From assembly GCF_028640845.1 (NCBI RefSeq), contig NC_080540.1, positions 152,155,920 through 152,219,919 of the forward strand: DNA of 64,000 nt. Reading direction: 5' to 3'. Below are positions 8,606-20,716 of this stretch, in pieces (the stretch's first letter is position 1; each line of letters begins with the position of its first letter). The translations under genes and the position numbers were made by a program. Source of the stretch: Ahaetulla prasina. Taxonomy: Eukaryota; Chordata; Lepidosauria; Squamata; Colubridae. The notes under the pieces were generated by a model. The model did no database searches. It saw nothing but the letters and a program-made list of their open reading frames with translations, and was not told the DNA's origin.

Positions 8606-11204
8606 CCATGACAATCTGTCCCTATCCTGGCCTTTCATCTCTTCCAATGATGTTCCCGTTCCCACTGTAATGAATGGATGAATGGAGCACTGTCATTTTC
8701 CTTCCATCTTGCTCCTATTCTTCCTCTTTTTCTCTTTCATTGCAGTTTTCTCAGCATTAGAGACTTTTTCCAAAGAACTGGGTCCTTTACATAATATGTC
8801 AGAAGTAGGACAATTTGAGCCTGGTCATTTGTGCCTCGAGTGACAACTCTGGGTTGATGTGTTCAAAGATCCATTGGTTTGTTTCTTGACTCTTTACAGA
8901 TTTTCATGAGTCTTTTCCAACATAACAATTAAAAAGTGTTGATACTCTTGATATCCTCCTCCCCCACTCCTTCTCATTACACATCTTTCAAAATTCACAC
9001 CATTAATATTGTCTATATACATAAGGCAACATACACAAAATATTGCAAATTAAGATATTTCTTGTCAAGCTATGTATACTTTGAGATGTATTTTACGATA
9101 CAGTTGAAGCTGGTGTTCGTCCATCCCCCCCACATGTCAAATTGAGACAACTATGATCGAAACCAAGATTCAATATTGTACATATACAGACGCTGGAAGA
9201 AATCAATTTTAACCTCATAAACATACATGGCATGTGAACTAGCATAGACTGGATCTCCGCTGAGCAAAACAGGTCTTGCACATATATAGAATAGCATTAT
9301 AAGGTGCTTGTTGGTCTAAAAGCAAGGTTATTTACCTCTGTATTGATAGCCAGTGCCTTATCTGGACACATTTATATACTTTTCTTGGCAACATTATGGA
9401 AGTGTTTTGCCACTACTTTTTTATGGAATTTATTTCAGAAATAAAATATTATTCTACATAGTTACGTTTAATGTTTCCCAATCTAACCTGCAATCCTCAA
9501 TGGTCTTCCATCCAAACAGCACCCAGAGCCAATCCTAAAAAGCTTTCAAAAAGAGCAGTCAGCACAGTGTAATTCAGCAATTCAGAAACCATGCAGTCAT
9601 TATCTGCAACCTCTTTTTTTCAGTTTCTCAAGACTGCGTCTGCACAACGTTCTCCTTTTCGAATAACAAATTAACATGAAAATAATTGTGTTACCATCTT
9701 ATTTTTATTATTAAAAAACACACAAAACAGTAAAACATGAAAATTCAATCCTGCCCTGAATGGAACTACTACCACCTCATAGTCATACCTGGTACACCTT
9801 TTCTCTCTTTCTGAAGATAGAAAGTCTGTGGCATAGATATCTATGGGATAATATTTTCTATGTTGTAGTTTCGGTTTTTAGCTGGGAAGTAGAGGAAGAA
9901 TTATATTGATTTTTCTAAGTATCCCTTCAAACTTCTATTTAATTGCAGCTTATAATACAGCTGACCCTGAGCTAAATGGACCAATAATCTGGCTCAGTTT
10001 AAGAAAGGACTCTATGCATGCCTGTCAATTCAAGGTACTCGGCCTATTTAATGTGGGAAAATGGTTTTGTGCTCCTTTGCTGTGCCTGAGTTCTGCTGGT
10101 AAACTACTTTTCAGCATGATGGTTTGGCAAGGCTTAGTGTATCATGCCCAGTTTAACTCATGAAAAATAAACATAATTAAAGATGGGTTTCCAAATGTAA
10201 TGTTTCAGGGAGGTAAATTATCTCAATGATCATCATTTAATGCACAAACAGTTTTTCTCACAGTTTTACATTTAATTCATATTTTATGCTCTCTTTGAGC
10301 CTACCACCGTTTACCTTCATTTTCCAGAATTCATTCACTGCTAAAAAAAAATAAAAAAATGCAAACTTCTGGAAATCTATGTTTTTCCTTTCCTTTTCAA
10401 ACATAGTAAACATGGAATGATACTCCACATATCCATCAGCATATTGTTTTATGCTCATTAACTTTATCGGTTGCTTCCCTCAGCTTGAAGGGAAGAGCAG
10501 ATTGCTTCTTGTTAGCTCTGGGATAGCTACACGGTCAAACCCATAGAGCTGAGGACAATTCTTCCCAAGCTGAACTCAGTGTGCCTCACTGCAACCCAGG
10601 ATATAATTAACCTATAGATATGCTCCTATCAGAAACAACTTTTAAAACTTTCTGCATATTTGTGATCAGGGATCCATAGTCCAAAAAAGAAAAATAATGC
10701 TCAGGAGTTCTGTGTCGAATCCATCTTGTCTGATTTTGGGAATGAATCAATGCTGGTTAATACTTGCTTGAGTATTCCAGGACAGTAGGTGACATAAACA
10801 TTGAAACAGTGACATAAACGTTGAGAATACAGTGATAATTCTGGAATGAGGCAGTGGAAAAACTAATCCAATAACCGTCACCAAAAAGTTTGCATGGATG
10901 CCATCATCAGGAGTCAGGCAACTCAAAGAGATCTTTGTGTTCACTTCCTGGAGTTATCATAGCCTGATACATTTCTCAACTAAAGTAAATATCACATCAC
11001 CAGCAGCATCCAAGGTGACATCGTGAGGGCCCTTTGTTAAGGCATGTAACTAACAAAGTTGTATAACATAGTTCTTATATTTTGTTCCACATTTGTAGAA
11101 AAATATAGAAGCTTGATATACATGATGGAGTTGTATTATAACTAAGTCCAGTGTTGTGTTCCCACAACAGCCAACCGCATGTCTGTAAAATGCTCACATT
11201 AGGA
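8606..11204. other. Non-coding AT-rich DNA, nothing identified
   Basis: I see no transposon motif, RNA gene or convincing exon. Open frames up to 85 codons (for example 9906-10163) have no recognisable motif and look random. Confidence 0.4.
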
Positions 11205-11352
11205 TAGGGGTGTCAAACTGGTGGCCCGCAGGCCAGATGCATCACACACAGGCCACGCCCACCCCAGCTCCGCAAAGGCAAAAATGTCACAATTTGATTC
11301 TTGCTTTCCTTTGGGAATATGTCATGTGCCGCGATTGAGTTTGACACCCATG
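11205..11352. mobile_element. Short hAT-type MITE
   Basis: Ends TAGGGGTGTCAAACT and AGTTTGACACCCATG are inverted, and the body holds GTGGCCCGCAGGCC. Flanks CATTAGGA and TGTTAGGA fit a degraded 8-bp duplication. Confidence 0.65.
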
Positions 11353-12501
11353 TGTTAGGACATCCAATGAAGTAGTGCAGTCCTTGTCACATTTCTGCTG
11401 GGAAATGCCCAACCAGGAAGAGAGGAGGACTCAAGCGAGGCATTAGCCTTAAATTGTTGTGTAACTGCAAGAGAGCGAGCATTGATTCCCTGCCGCACTG
11501 AAGCTCCATGGAACCTTTTCTCTCTGTTCCCAAAGGAAAGCAAGCAGTCTAGGGAGATTCCTGAATTATAGGATAAAATATAAACTAATAAAATAATTAG
11601 TTAACTTGAACTTTACATGTCTGGTTGTCTGTGCTTGACAATTCTGAGCAACTAATATGAAACATCTGGTAATGGTGATAATCATGAGGACAATAAATTA
11701 TCATTAGCCTTTCTTTCCACAGAAGATGGTGGTCTGTCTGTTGTGTGAAGAATGACTTCCCGGGGTCCATCTTCATTTTCATATTATTCAGCTTCATTGC
11801 GTGACCTCAGAGTCTACTTTTAAAAGAGATTAAATTTCTTTTGCAATATTCTCCATTTAATTGATATTTTTTATAAATCTCTAGATGTCAGAATTTTATA
11901 TAACCTATCAAATAATATTGGTGAGAACAAAGTAGGTCCTGTCACTAAGATGAAAGAAATATCAATTAACATCTGATCTGAGGGCAGGATACTTTATAAA
12001 TAGGGCATCTGGAAATCATTCAGATCACATTTATAAAACTTAAATAGTTTTCATTTGGCTATCAAATAAACTTAATTTTCAGTGAGGATTACTTCTGCTT
12101 CAGTGACCTTCGCCTACCTATTTTACAGGTAAGTGAAATTTTAAGATAGCAAAAACAGAGAAGATAAAAAATTACTTTTACCCTCCTGTGGGCAAAACTG
12201 ACTGCAAATAAATTGATGAGGGAAGAAACCAGCAGAGTCAGAGGGAATCATCTAATGAATTACACTTTTTTAAAAAGCTATATTGAAAAAAAATCCTAAT
12301 AAACTAAATTCAGGTATGGATTTTCACTCTAAAACTTAACATTTTGTACGTTACCTATTTATTTTATGAATTAATTGTTTAGGATAAGATCAAAAAGGCT
12401 CAGCATTTTTGAAAGGAGTTTCAAGGTCAGCTTGTAACTAGGGTAGATGATGGCATTTATTTATTATAAAATTTACACACCACCTATCTCACTATCTAAT
12501 A
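11353..12501. other. Non-coding, nothing identified
   Basis: AT-rich text without recognisable genes. About 12455-12493 resembles a SINE tail fragment. Confidence 0.4.
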
Positions 12502-12632
12502 CAGGGGTCTCCAACCTTGGTAACTTTACGCCTGGTGGACTTCAACTCCCAGAATCCCCCAGCAAAGCTGGCTGGGGAATTCTGGGAGTTGAAGTCCACC
12601 AGGCGTAAAGTTACCAAGGTTGGAGACCCCTA
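12502..12632. mobile_element. Near-perfect palindromic MITE, 131 bp
   Basis: Almost the whole element folds back on itself: CAGGGGTCTCCAACCTTGG at the left and its complement at the right, around AGCAAAGCTGGCT. Flanks ATCTAATA and ATCTAATT give the 8-bp duplication. Relatives are at 35855 and 39702, with half copies at about 35084 and 60790. Confidence 0.85.
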
Positions 12633-13068
12633 ATCTAATTGACACCCTGGTGGGTTTACAAATTAAAATCTATGTAAAAATAGGCAAAGTTAAAAACAAA
12701 ACAAAACCGAGAAGTTGAAAAGATGCAGTGCCAAAGTCTTCAATCACCTCATACCATACCACTATTTGGATCTGCACGCTTATTGACTGAGCCAGATCTT
12801 AACTCTCCTCTGGAAGGCCAGAAGTGTGGGGGTAAGTTCACCTTAGGGGACAAGATGTTCCATTGGGTAGGGATAATGGCAGAGAAGGCTCTCTTCCTTG
12901 ACCCCACCAGTCAAAATTATTTAGCCAATGGGGTACGCAACTTGCCACAACATGCCGTTCCTGACTGACCAAGGTGAGTAATAACCAACACCTTGAATTA
13001 GACCCTGAAGCAAAGTGGCACACAATGCAGCTCACACAGCAGAGGTATTATGTGCACAACCATAGGAG
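12633..13068. other. Non-coding, nothing identified
   Basis: No motif recognised; open frames here are short and unremarkable. Confidence 0.35.
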
Positions 13069-13241
13069 CAGTGATGGGTTTCACTTACCTTTGCTACCGG
13101 TTCACTCGCACATGCGCACTCACTTTACTCGCACATGCTCCACTTCTGCACATGTTGAATGTTGATGATGTCCAGGAGCCTCCTGCTGCCGCTGCTACCA
13201 GTTCTCCCAAACCAGGGTGAACTGGTAGCAACCCACCACTG
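13069..13241. mobile_element. hAT-type MITE (CAGTGGTGGG ends)
   Basis: 173 bp, CAGTGATGGGTTTC to CAACCCACCACTG, with CATAGGAG / CATAGGAA as the 8-bp duplication (13061-13068, 13242-13249). The body holds GCACATGCGCACTCAC-type text. Confidence 0.8.
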
Positions 13242-13799
13242 CATAGGAATACTCAAAACTGCTCATGCCCCAGCACTTCACATCATCTACCGTTTCTGAA
13301 TGCTTTTCAATTGTAGTCCCATGTACAGCATGGTACAGTAGTCAATCAATCAATGAGAATAGAGGTGGAAGTCCATATGGGGGATGACGAGTGCATGTGT
13401 GACTATGAGAAAGGCTTCCCATTCCAGGAAAGGGTGCAAGTGGAGCACAAAATTGAGTTGAGCAAGGACCTCCTAGCCATTACTTCCACCTGCTCCTTGA
13501 GCAGGAGTCATGAGTCCAGGAGGACTCCCAGATTAGCCCTTTCTTTAGGGATTTCTGAACCAATTGGGCAATTTGTAATGGTTGCCACTGAAAAAATGGC
13601 TTCTTTGAACAGAAACAGTCATTTGGTTCTAGGGCCAAGGCAGGTAAATTATGCTGTAACTAGAAACAAGCTAATATTTTTATAGACTTATAAAAAGATG
13701 TCAGAGTAATTATTTATATAAACAATTAACATGACTACTTCCATGTAAAGATGACAGATTAAAAAAAAAAGCTTCGCTGTAGACCTCAATCTATACTAC
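13242..13799. other. Non-coding, nothing identified
   Basis: The 110-codon open frame at 13353-13685 has no motif I recognise and resembles non-coding DNA of old repeats. Confidence 0.35.
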
Positions 13800-14191
13800 A
13801 AGTAGTCCTTGACTTACAGCAGTTCGAAGTTATAATGACAAGTAACCTATAACCAATGGTAAATCACCATTTTCATGTGACCATGGGAATACTATTGCAG
13901 TATTCCCATGATCACATGATTTACATGATTTACATTCAGATGCTTGACAACTGACTCACATTTACGACGGTTGCAGTATCCTGGGGTCATGTGGTCACCT
14001 TTGACAAGCAAAGTCAATGGGGAAACCTGATTCAGTTAGCAACCGTGTTATACTAATTTAACAATTGTAATGATTCACTTAACAAATGTGGCAAGAAAAG
14101 TTGTAAAATAGGCCAAAACTCACTTAACAAATTTCTCACTTAGAAACATAAATTTTGGGCTCAGTTAAGTTCATAAGTTGAGGATTACCTG
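13800..14191. mobile_element. MITE, ACAGGTAGTCCTCG family
   Basis: Ends AGTAGTCCTTGACTTAC and ATAAGTTGAGGATTACCT, with the family's internal text (CATGTGACCATGGGAATACT, TTCACTTAACAAATG). Confidence 0.8.
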
Positions 14192-14523
14192 CATAGTCTT
14201 TGCACTTCAATAAATTCTTACCAGATTCTTCTCACTTTCAATCCAGTTAATCCTTCACAACTAGGAACAATATTACATGTCCGTCTTCGCTTCAAGCTTC
14301 TAGGCTGATCCTGGTTGGACTTCTGTGATGAACATTTTGCTGGACTGAGAAAGTGTTTGGAAACCTCCAATGATCAGGAACACTGTCCCCAGATTATGAC
14401 TGGGGCTACCTGTAGGAAACTAGCAATTCCCTTGTTTTTTTAACAAAAATACTACATTGTTTACTATTCAGTTGGTCTATTTCTGAGCCAGAGTCCGAGC
14501 TGTAACATCCTAAAGGGAATTTT

Positions 14524-15034
14524 TAATAGAATAGAATAGAATAGAATAGAATAGAATAGAATAGAATAGAATAGAATAGAATAGAATTCTTTATTGGCCA
14601 AGTGTGATAGGACACACAAGGAATTTGTTTTTAGTGCTCTCAGTGTACCTAAATAGACAAGATACATTCATCAAGAATCATAAGGAACAACACTTAAGGA
14701 TAGTCATAGGGAACAAATAAGCATATCAGGAAACAATCAAATCAATATAAATTGTAAGGATACAAGCAACAAAGTTATAGTCCTACAGTCATAAGTGGAA
14801 GGAGTTGGGTGATGGGAACGATGAGAAGATCAATAGTAGTGCAGATTTAGTAAATAGTTTGACAGTGTTGAGGGAATTATTTGTTTAGCAGAGTGATGGC
14901 CTTCGGGAAAAAACTGTTCTTGTGTCTAGTTGTTCTGTGTGCAGTGCTCTATAGCATCGTTTTGAGGATAGGAGTTGAAACAGTTTATGTCCAGGATGCG
15001 AGGGGTCTGTAAATATTTTCACGGCCCTCTTGTG
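14524..15034 (-). mobile_element. CR1-L3 (Snake1-type) LINE 3' fragment with AATAG microsatellite
   Basis: On the minus strand a CR1-like C-terminal remnant reads toward (AATAG)n at 14527-14586. The junction text TATTGGCCAAGTGTGAT and the word GATGGCCTTCGGGAAAAAAC recur at 30249-30597. Tails of this LINE are known to seed AATAG microsatellites in snake genomes. 5'-truncated and without an intact frame. Confidence 0.85.
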
Positions 15035-17234
15035 AATTTTGAAAAATCAACATACTCCTTTTTGAATTGCCCTGGGATTTAAAACTTTGGAAAAAACCTT
15101 TCAGATTTGAAACTGTGATAAAGGAGGTCAAGATAAACTTTGATAATTTTCTATTGCAAATCCTAAATGTTTCATTCAGGCAGCCTTGTGATGACTTCAT
15201 TGATTTGCCTGCTGCTGGGTTTCAACTGGTAGAGTGGCGTATCGTTTTTAATCATGCCTTTAATTTGCCTTTATTTCATTCTTCTTATTGTTAACCACCT
15301 TGTGCGCTATTCTTCAGTTAAACTCAGCCAGTAATTTTCAATAAATTCATTCTCCACAGTACTTTGGATTTCAGTCTCCTGGGAGAGTTGTGCAGTTTAG
15401 ATGTTTTTATCAGCTCTTTATGGGCAGTGTAATGTATACCCATTACAATTACAGTGGAAAATGAAATAGCTCTCAAAAAGCAACCCCAATATGCATCCTT
15501 ACCTGAATGCTAATCCTGGTGTATGCCATAGCATTTCAAGACATATAAATATATATAATCAGGCCTCATGTCCATCCACTTAGATGGATATACAATCTCA
15601 AATTCTTTTAAATATTGTGAAAATTGCCTAGGGCATTGTGATATTTTCTCTTGCTTTTCAAAGCTATTTTGATAAGTTCCACTAATAAAAAATCAGTACA
15701 TATCCTCCACGTAGAGTTCAACACTGACAGTATACTCTCTCTCCTCAGAAATCTATAATTCTCGTTGCTTTAAAATATTAGTATATTCCATAGCTACCAA
15801 TGACACTGCACATATACTCAACCCCACAACCCATGTTAGACGAGAAATGAGCTGCACTGAGAACATGACGCCCCTTGACTGGAATTACATTTCTTGCAAC
15901 TATATTAGCCACATCATTTGTAGAACTTTTACTTTGGGAAATAATTCTATAGCTGTGGAAAAAAGAGAGAACATTAAATTTTGCTTAAAACAGGACTCAT
16001 TCAAATGTTTTGATAAAGCAGATCTTATTCAACTGGCAAATAAAACATTATGGTTATTTTTCCCCCCATTAATTCATATATTTGTGGGATTAGAAATAGG
16101 GAAATCCAAATTCCTCCTCAACCAGAGGTAATATTATGTCAATTATTCTCCATCCTCCTACCTTTATAAGTCTTTTGCTATGGGGACTAGTAGGAGAAGG
16201 ATGCTGTTTAGACCTCCCTCAAGAAAAGAAATGGTATGAATGGATGGATAGATGAACGAACAAACAAACATTACAGGGATTTCTAATCTAATGGTCAAAT
16301 TAGTAGTTGAGGCGAAATATGAGACATGATTATGATAGCTTGCAAATCAGATCAGGCCAAATTGGAATCCCCTAAGCAGGACAGAATTCAGCAATTCACA
16401 ATGGAAAATTGACCTGAAGCAGTAACTTCTCTTTTTTTGCTTCTCTGGGAATCTGAAGAGGCAGCATATGAAACCCATTAGACATAGCAAGGAGTGTACA
16501 TTGCAAATTCTGCTGGCCAGATATATATTCACTATTTTTGACACAGCATATTGATTGGGCGTATTAATGTATCAGTCATCCCGTAACATTCAAGCAAAGC
16601 ATCTATTTTCCAAGTCTGCAAGCGGAGATAGTTTCATAACAATAAAGAAATTAATGATGGCTCTCCAAGGCCCAGTTTGCACAGTACCCACTGATACATC
16701 ATTATTATCATAATTACTAAAGAAATACGTGAGATCTCGGTATGGTGGAGAAAGCTCTGACCAATATCCAATCTATCTCCTCAGTCTGCTGAACAGGTGA
16801 TAATTACTGATGGGCAATTTCAAGGACTCTGTTCTCTCTTATTATTTTTCATGCTTAAAGTGGATTTAAACTGACAGCGTTTCAAAGGGAGGATGCTGCC
16901 AAATAGAGGGTTATTTTCTATAATGAGGATACATCCTCACTCTCAGCACAGCATACCCGCTGACCACTTTGAGGACAGCGATGAAGGAATTTACCAGCTG
17001 ATGTGCAATGGCCCTGCAGTTCCTTTGCTGATTGGAGTGCCATTTTGGGGTGCACTGATGAGATTGCTTTTTGCTGAAGGTATAGTTTTCCCTTCTATTT
17101 TTAATAATCACCACTCTTGAACAACTTAGACACTCCCGGGTAGTTTAGCCTTCCATTGCTATAGGGAGGTATTGTTTTCAGATTCCTTAATAGATTGAGG
17201 GAATAGTATAGGCAAGCATATCTCCACTTAACAG
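15035..17234. other. Unique-looking non-coding stretch, possible regulatory DNA
   Basis: About 2.2 kb with no transposon I can name. 16560-17060 has moderately balanced composition, two ATAATTACT words (16711-16719, 16801-16809) and text such as GATGTGCAATGGCCCTGCAG (16999-17018) that could be conserved. There is no splice-flanked exon. Confidence 0.3.
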
Positions 17235-17672
17235 TTTTAACAGATTAACAGAATTGGAAGGGACTTTGTAGGTCATCTAGTCCAACTCCCCATCCAAGCA
17301 GACCCTTCACCATTTCTGACAGATGGCCGTCCAGCCTCTTTTTAAAAACTTCCAGTGATGAAGCTCCCACAACTTCTGATGTCAAGCTGTTCCATTGGTT
17401 GATAGTTCTCACTGTCAGAAAATGTCTCCTTATTTCTAGGTCGAATCTTTCCTTGATCAGTTTCCATCCATTATTCCTTGTCTAGCCTTTGGGTGCTTCG
17501 GAAAATAGTTTGACCCCTTTCCTTTCTGTGGCAGCCCCTCAAATATTGGAACACTGTTATCATGTCTCCCTTGGTCCTTCTCTTCACTAGATTAGCCATG
17601 CCCATTTCCTGCAACCATTAATCATATGTTTTAGCCTCCAATCCCCTAATCACCTTAGTTGCTCTGCCAAGC
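17235..17672 (-). mobile_element. CR1 LINE 3' fragment
   Basis: Minus-strand CR1 C-terminus and 3' end, beginning at the left with AGAATTGGAAGGGACTTTG. It matches the fragments at 18729-19039 and 39655-40255 in order and wording. Old, with many differences. Confidence 0.85.
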
Positions 17673-17867
17673 TTTTGACAAAGGATCACGTGTTACCAAT
17701 AAAGGAGTATATTTGTACCTCAGGGTTGAAATGAGGAGTCTTGGTGCTCTCTGATTTCTTGCAAAGATCACATGGCATGCTTGTTAGTAAATACGTTGGG
17801 TGTGCTGGACAGCAGAGAGGTATATAACGGTAACCATATAGTTGATTTGAAAAAGATACCCAAAGCA

Positions 17868-18370
17868 TGCTCATTAACAGTCCCTCAACAAATTGGAGAG
17901 AAGCTTCAGATGGGGTGCCATATGAATTAGTCCTCTGCTGTTCAATATTTTTATTTGTGATTTGGATCAAATTGTGAGAGGAACATTTATCAGATTTGCA
18001 GATGATACAAAATGGTATGGGATAGTTAATATCCTTGAAAGCAGAAATTACATTTAAAATGGTATCGATCCATTTGAGAACTCAACTGAGAAGTAACAAT
18101 TATAGTTAATAGAGATGTAAAGTATCTCCACTCAGGACACAAAAATCAAATGGACAGATATAAGCTTGCAAAAAAAAAGATATGGGAATAGTGGTTGCAA
18201 ACAGAATATGAACAGGCAAGTATAATTTGGCTTTAAGGAAGGCAGATGCCTTGGTCAGATCCTACTGTAGGAATTATTCCAGCTATGGGCACCACAATTT
18301 TAGGAGGATTTGGAGAAATTGGAACAGAGAATGACAATGAAGGTAATCAAAAGCTGAGTGCTGCAAGTTG
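17868..18370 (+). pseudogene. CR1 reverse transcriptase fragment
   Basis: The plus strand encodes LLFNIFICDLDQ followed by FIRFADDTKW (about 17937-18017), the FADD form of the RT catalytic box typical of CR1. Downstream text near 18265-18300 (TATGGGCACCACAATTTTAG) matches the later CR1 RT region. Stops and gaps are frequent, so it is an old remnant, in opposite orientation to the flanking CR1 pieces. 17690-17760 shares a short unnamed repeat with 54225-54283, inverted. Confidence 0.75.
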
Positions 18371-18622
18371 GTACCAATTACATAGAGAAGTGGTGGTTTC
18401 ATTTATTGAATATGTTAAACAGAGGCTAATTAGCTTCTGTTGATAATAATTTAAACTGGATTTCTTTTTCACATATGCACACATCAGACAATGGCTTATC
18501 CTGGCTGGAGAGTGAAACAGTACCTGTAGACAAAAATCAAAACCAGTAATATGCCTCTTTAAAGTCCTTGATAGGCAGAGTTGGACTGACTATTCAAGCC
18601 AATATCAAACAACCCATCACAA
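18371..18622. other. Non-coding spacer
   Basis: Nothing recognised. Confidence 0.35.
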
Positions 18623-18721
18623 TAGGAATAGGAATAGGAATAGGAATAGGAATAGGAATAGGAATAGGAATAGGAATAGGAATAGGAATAGGAATAGGAA
18701 TAGGAATAGGAATAGGAATAG
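18623..18721. repeat. (AATAGG)n hexanucleotide microsatellite
   Basis: About 16 copies, abutting the 3' end of the minus-strand CR1 fragment (AGAGTTGGAAGGG), so it was probably seeded by that LINE's tail. Confidence 0.95.
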
Positions 18722-18728
18722 AATAATC

Positions 18729-19039
18729 AGAGTTGGAAGGGATTGGAGGTCTTCTAGCCCAACCCCCTGCTCAAGCAGGAGACCCTATATACCACTTCAG
18801 TCAGGTGGCTGTCCACTCCAGCCTTCTTAAAAGCCTCCAGTGATAAAGCATCCACAACTTCTGAAGGCAAGCCATTCCACTGGTTTCTTCTTCTGCCAGG
18901 AACTTTCTCCTTAGTTCTAAAGTAGGATCTCTTTTTGATTAGTTTCCATCTGTCCAAAGCACCTTCAGGATCCCCTCTTCTTTGTGGCAGCCCTTCAAAT
19001 ATAGGAACATTGCTAACATGTCATTCCTGGTTCTTCATA
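18729..19039 (-). mobile_element. CR1 LINE 3' fragment, abutted by gypsy B
   Basis: Minus-strand CR1 C-terminus; the translation includes NQWNGLPSEVVDALSLEAFK, a CR1 end motif. Gypsy B inserted just after 19044, with target duplication GCCTC. Confidence 0.85.
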
Positions 19040-19044
19040 GCCTC

Positions 19045-19222
19045 TGTTAGATTCGGGCAATAACGAGGCAGGAGACCAGGATAGTGACAACAGCTCTTTA
19101 CTATATGGTGAACCCAGCAACCAGGCTGGGGAAAAACCTCTCCTTATATACAGTTCAACCGGCGGCTTTAACCAATCAGCAACGTGCTTGTTTCCCGCCA
19201 AAACATTTAAAGATACATTACA
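19045..19222 (-). repeat. 3' LTR of gypsy B
   Basis: TGTTAG...CATTACA on the plus strand (TGTAATG...CTAACA in element orientation). Same sequence as 23395-23572. Confidence 0.96.
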
Positions 19223-19237
19223 CTCCTTCCCTCCCAG
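19223..19237 (-). other. Polypurine tract of gypsy B
   Basis: In element orientation CTGGGAGGGAAGGAG immediately precedes the 3' LTR. Confidence 0.85.
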
Positions 19238-19274
19238 AAAACACTTTACCCCCTATTTACATTATATTTACATA

Positions 19275-20618
19275 TTATTTCTCAACGTAATCACGTAAAT
19301 AGACTGGGCGTCTCCTGACTCTTTCGGACCTGCGCAGTACATTCCCTGGGAGTGGGTCGAGCTGACCGGAGGGGCTGTTTGCTCCTCTCAGCTCCTTCTC
19401 TAGGCCATCCGGCCCTGGATTATTAGTGGAGTCGTCCCCGCTGTTTTCTACTGGAACCTGTGTGCGTCGCTGGACCTCCGGAAACTCAGATAAGTCCTGC
19501 GATTTTTCCGGGTTTGAGTCAGCTGTGGAATCAAACATTGTATAGTCAGGGCCTGTTTCAACTAATTCGGTTTGTTCGGCTATGCGTTTCCGTATTTGGT
19601 CTATGTGGCGCCTCCATACTCGGCCGTCCTTTAACTCCACCAAGTATGACTTTGGGCCTGTTCTGTTTAGGATTTGTCCTGCTATCCAGGTTGGGCCTTC
19701 ACCATAGTTGTGTGCCCACACTCGGTCTCCAATGTCCATTTCTCTTGTTTTTTCGATTTCCCCCTTGTAACCCTCCGGCGTATAGTTTGGATTTAAACGG
19801 TCTAGGGGGCACCTGAGCTTTCGGCCCATTAATAATTCGGCTGGGCTTCTGCCGGTTGTGACACAGGGAGTTCTGTGTTGGACGGCCAGGAAAACATCGA
19901 TTTTTGTTTGCCAGTCGCCTGGCTTAAGTCTGGACAATGCCTCTTTTGCGCTCCGGACGGAACGCTCTGCAAGGCCATTCGTAGCAGGGTGGAAAGGCGC
20001 CGAGAGGGCATGTCGGATGCCCTCTTCTGCCAAGTACTCCTCAAATTGGGTTGCCGTGAATTGCGGGCCGTTATCGGAAACTAGCGTGTCGGGCAACCCA
20101 TGGGTTACAAATAGGTGCCGTAGGACTGAGATCACGGCCTCGGCTGTCATGGATCTCATGAGAATGATTTCCAGCCATTTGGAGTAGGCATCTACTATTA
20201 CCAGGAAGGTTTGGCCGTGGAAAGGGCCGGCAAAATCAATGTGTATTCTAGACCAGGGCCCCTGGGGTTTCTCCCATTCCCTAACCGGGGCCGTTGGGGG
20301 TAGCGGTCTGGACTCCTGGCAGGCCTGACATTTTCCTACCCTTTCAGCAATTTCTAAGTCCATTAAGGGCCACCACACATAGCTTCTCGCTAGGCCCTTC
20401 ATCCTAACGATCCCTGGGTGACCCTCGTGGAGGAGATCCAACACCCTTTTCCTCAATTTCTCTGGGATCACCACTGATCCCCCATAGCAGGCACCCCTTG
20501 AGCCGAAAGTTCCCCGTTTCTTTACAAATTCTTTAAAACGCCGCCCGCAGCGGCCACCCTCTTGTACCCAACCAAGTACAGTTCTCAAAGTAATGTCCCG
20601 GTATGACGCCCGAGCCAC
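19275..20618 (-). CDS. Integrase of gypsy B (open, 447 codons)
   Basis: Integrase would insert the cDNA into chromosomes. The frame is open for 447 codons, but its upstream junction to RNase H is lost by a frameshift, so the first residues are not a true start. Zinc-binding region: H64, H67, C97, C100. Catalytic core: D128 (IHIDFAG), D182 (VSDNGPQF) and E218 (NGLAERS); the last two are separated by 35 residues, the DD35E spacing. A GPY/F module follows at about 321-329 (GPKSYLVEL). The C-terminus is arginine-rich and ends RPVYLRDYVEK; no chromodomain is seen. All catalytic residues are present, making this the best-preserved enzyme of elements A and B. It could be active if translated, but no route from Gag is open in this copy. 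Confidence 0.9.
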   Translation of the reverse strand: MARASYRDITLRTVLGWVQEGGRCGRRFKEFVKKRGTFGSRGACYGGSVVIPEKLRKRVLDLLHEGHPGIVRMKGLARSYVWWPLMDLEIAERVGKCQACQESRPLPPTAPVREWEKPQGPWSRIHIDFAGPFHGQTFLVIVDAYSKWLEIILMRSMTAEAVISVLRHLFVTHGLPDTLVSDNGPQFTATQFEEYLAEEGIRHALSAPFHPATNGLAERSVRSAKEALSRLKPGDWQTKIDVFLAVQHRTPCVTTGRSPAELLMGRKLRCPLDRLNPNYTPEGYKGEIEKTREMDIGDRVWAHNYGEGPTWIAGQILNRTGPKSYLVELKDGRVWRRHIDQIRKRIAEQTELVETGPDYTMFDSTADSNPEKSQDLSEFPEVQRRTQVPVENSGDDSTNNPGPDGLEKELRGANSPSGQLDPLPGNVLRRSERVRRRPVYLRDYVEK

Positions 20619-20716
20619 CTCCTTAGACGTGACTGGGCCAGAGTCCAGAGAGTCGATTAACAGGATGGGCGTCCCCGGAGTGGGGTCCTCGATCGCCCCT
20701 GGTAGTGGGCATCTGC

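Noticed and set aside
12502..12632. Palindromes read as rho-independent terminators or bacterial hairpins
   Set aside because: They are TSD-flanked MITEs in eukaryotic DNA, found in several copies.
16893..17120. 75-codon frame at 16893-17120 as a coding exon
   Set aside because: No splice sites and no recognisable motif, and an equally long frame lies on the opposite strand.
14527..18721. Short regular repeats as a possible CRISPR array
   Set aside because: Units are 5-6 bp and contiguous, with no spacers; these are microsatellites.
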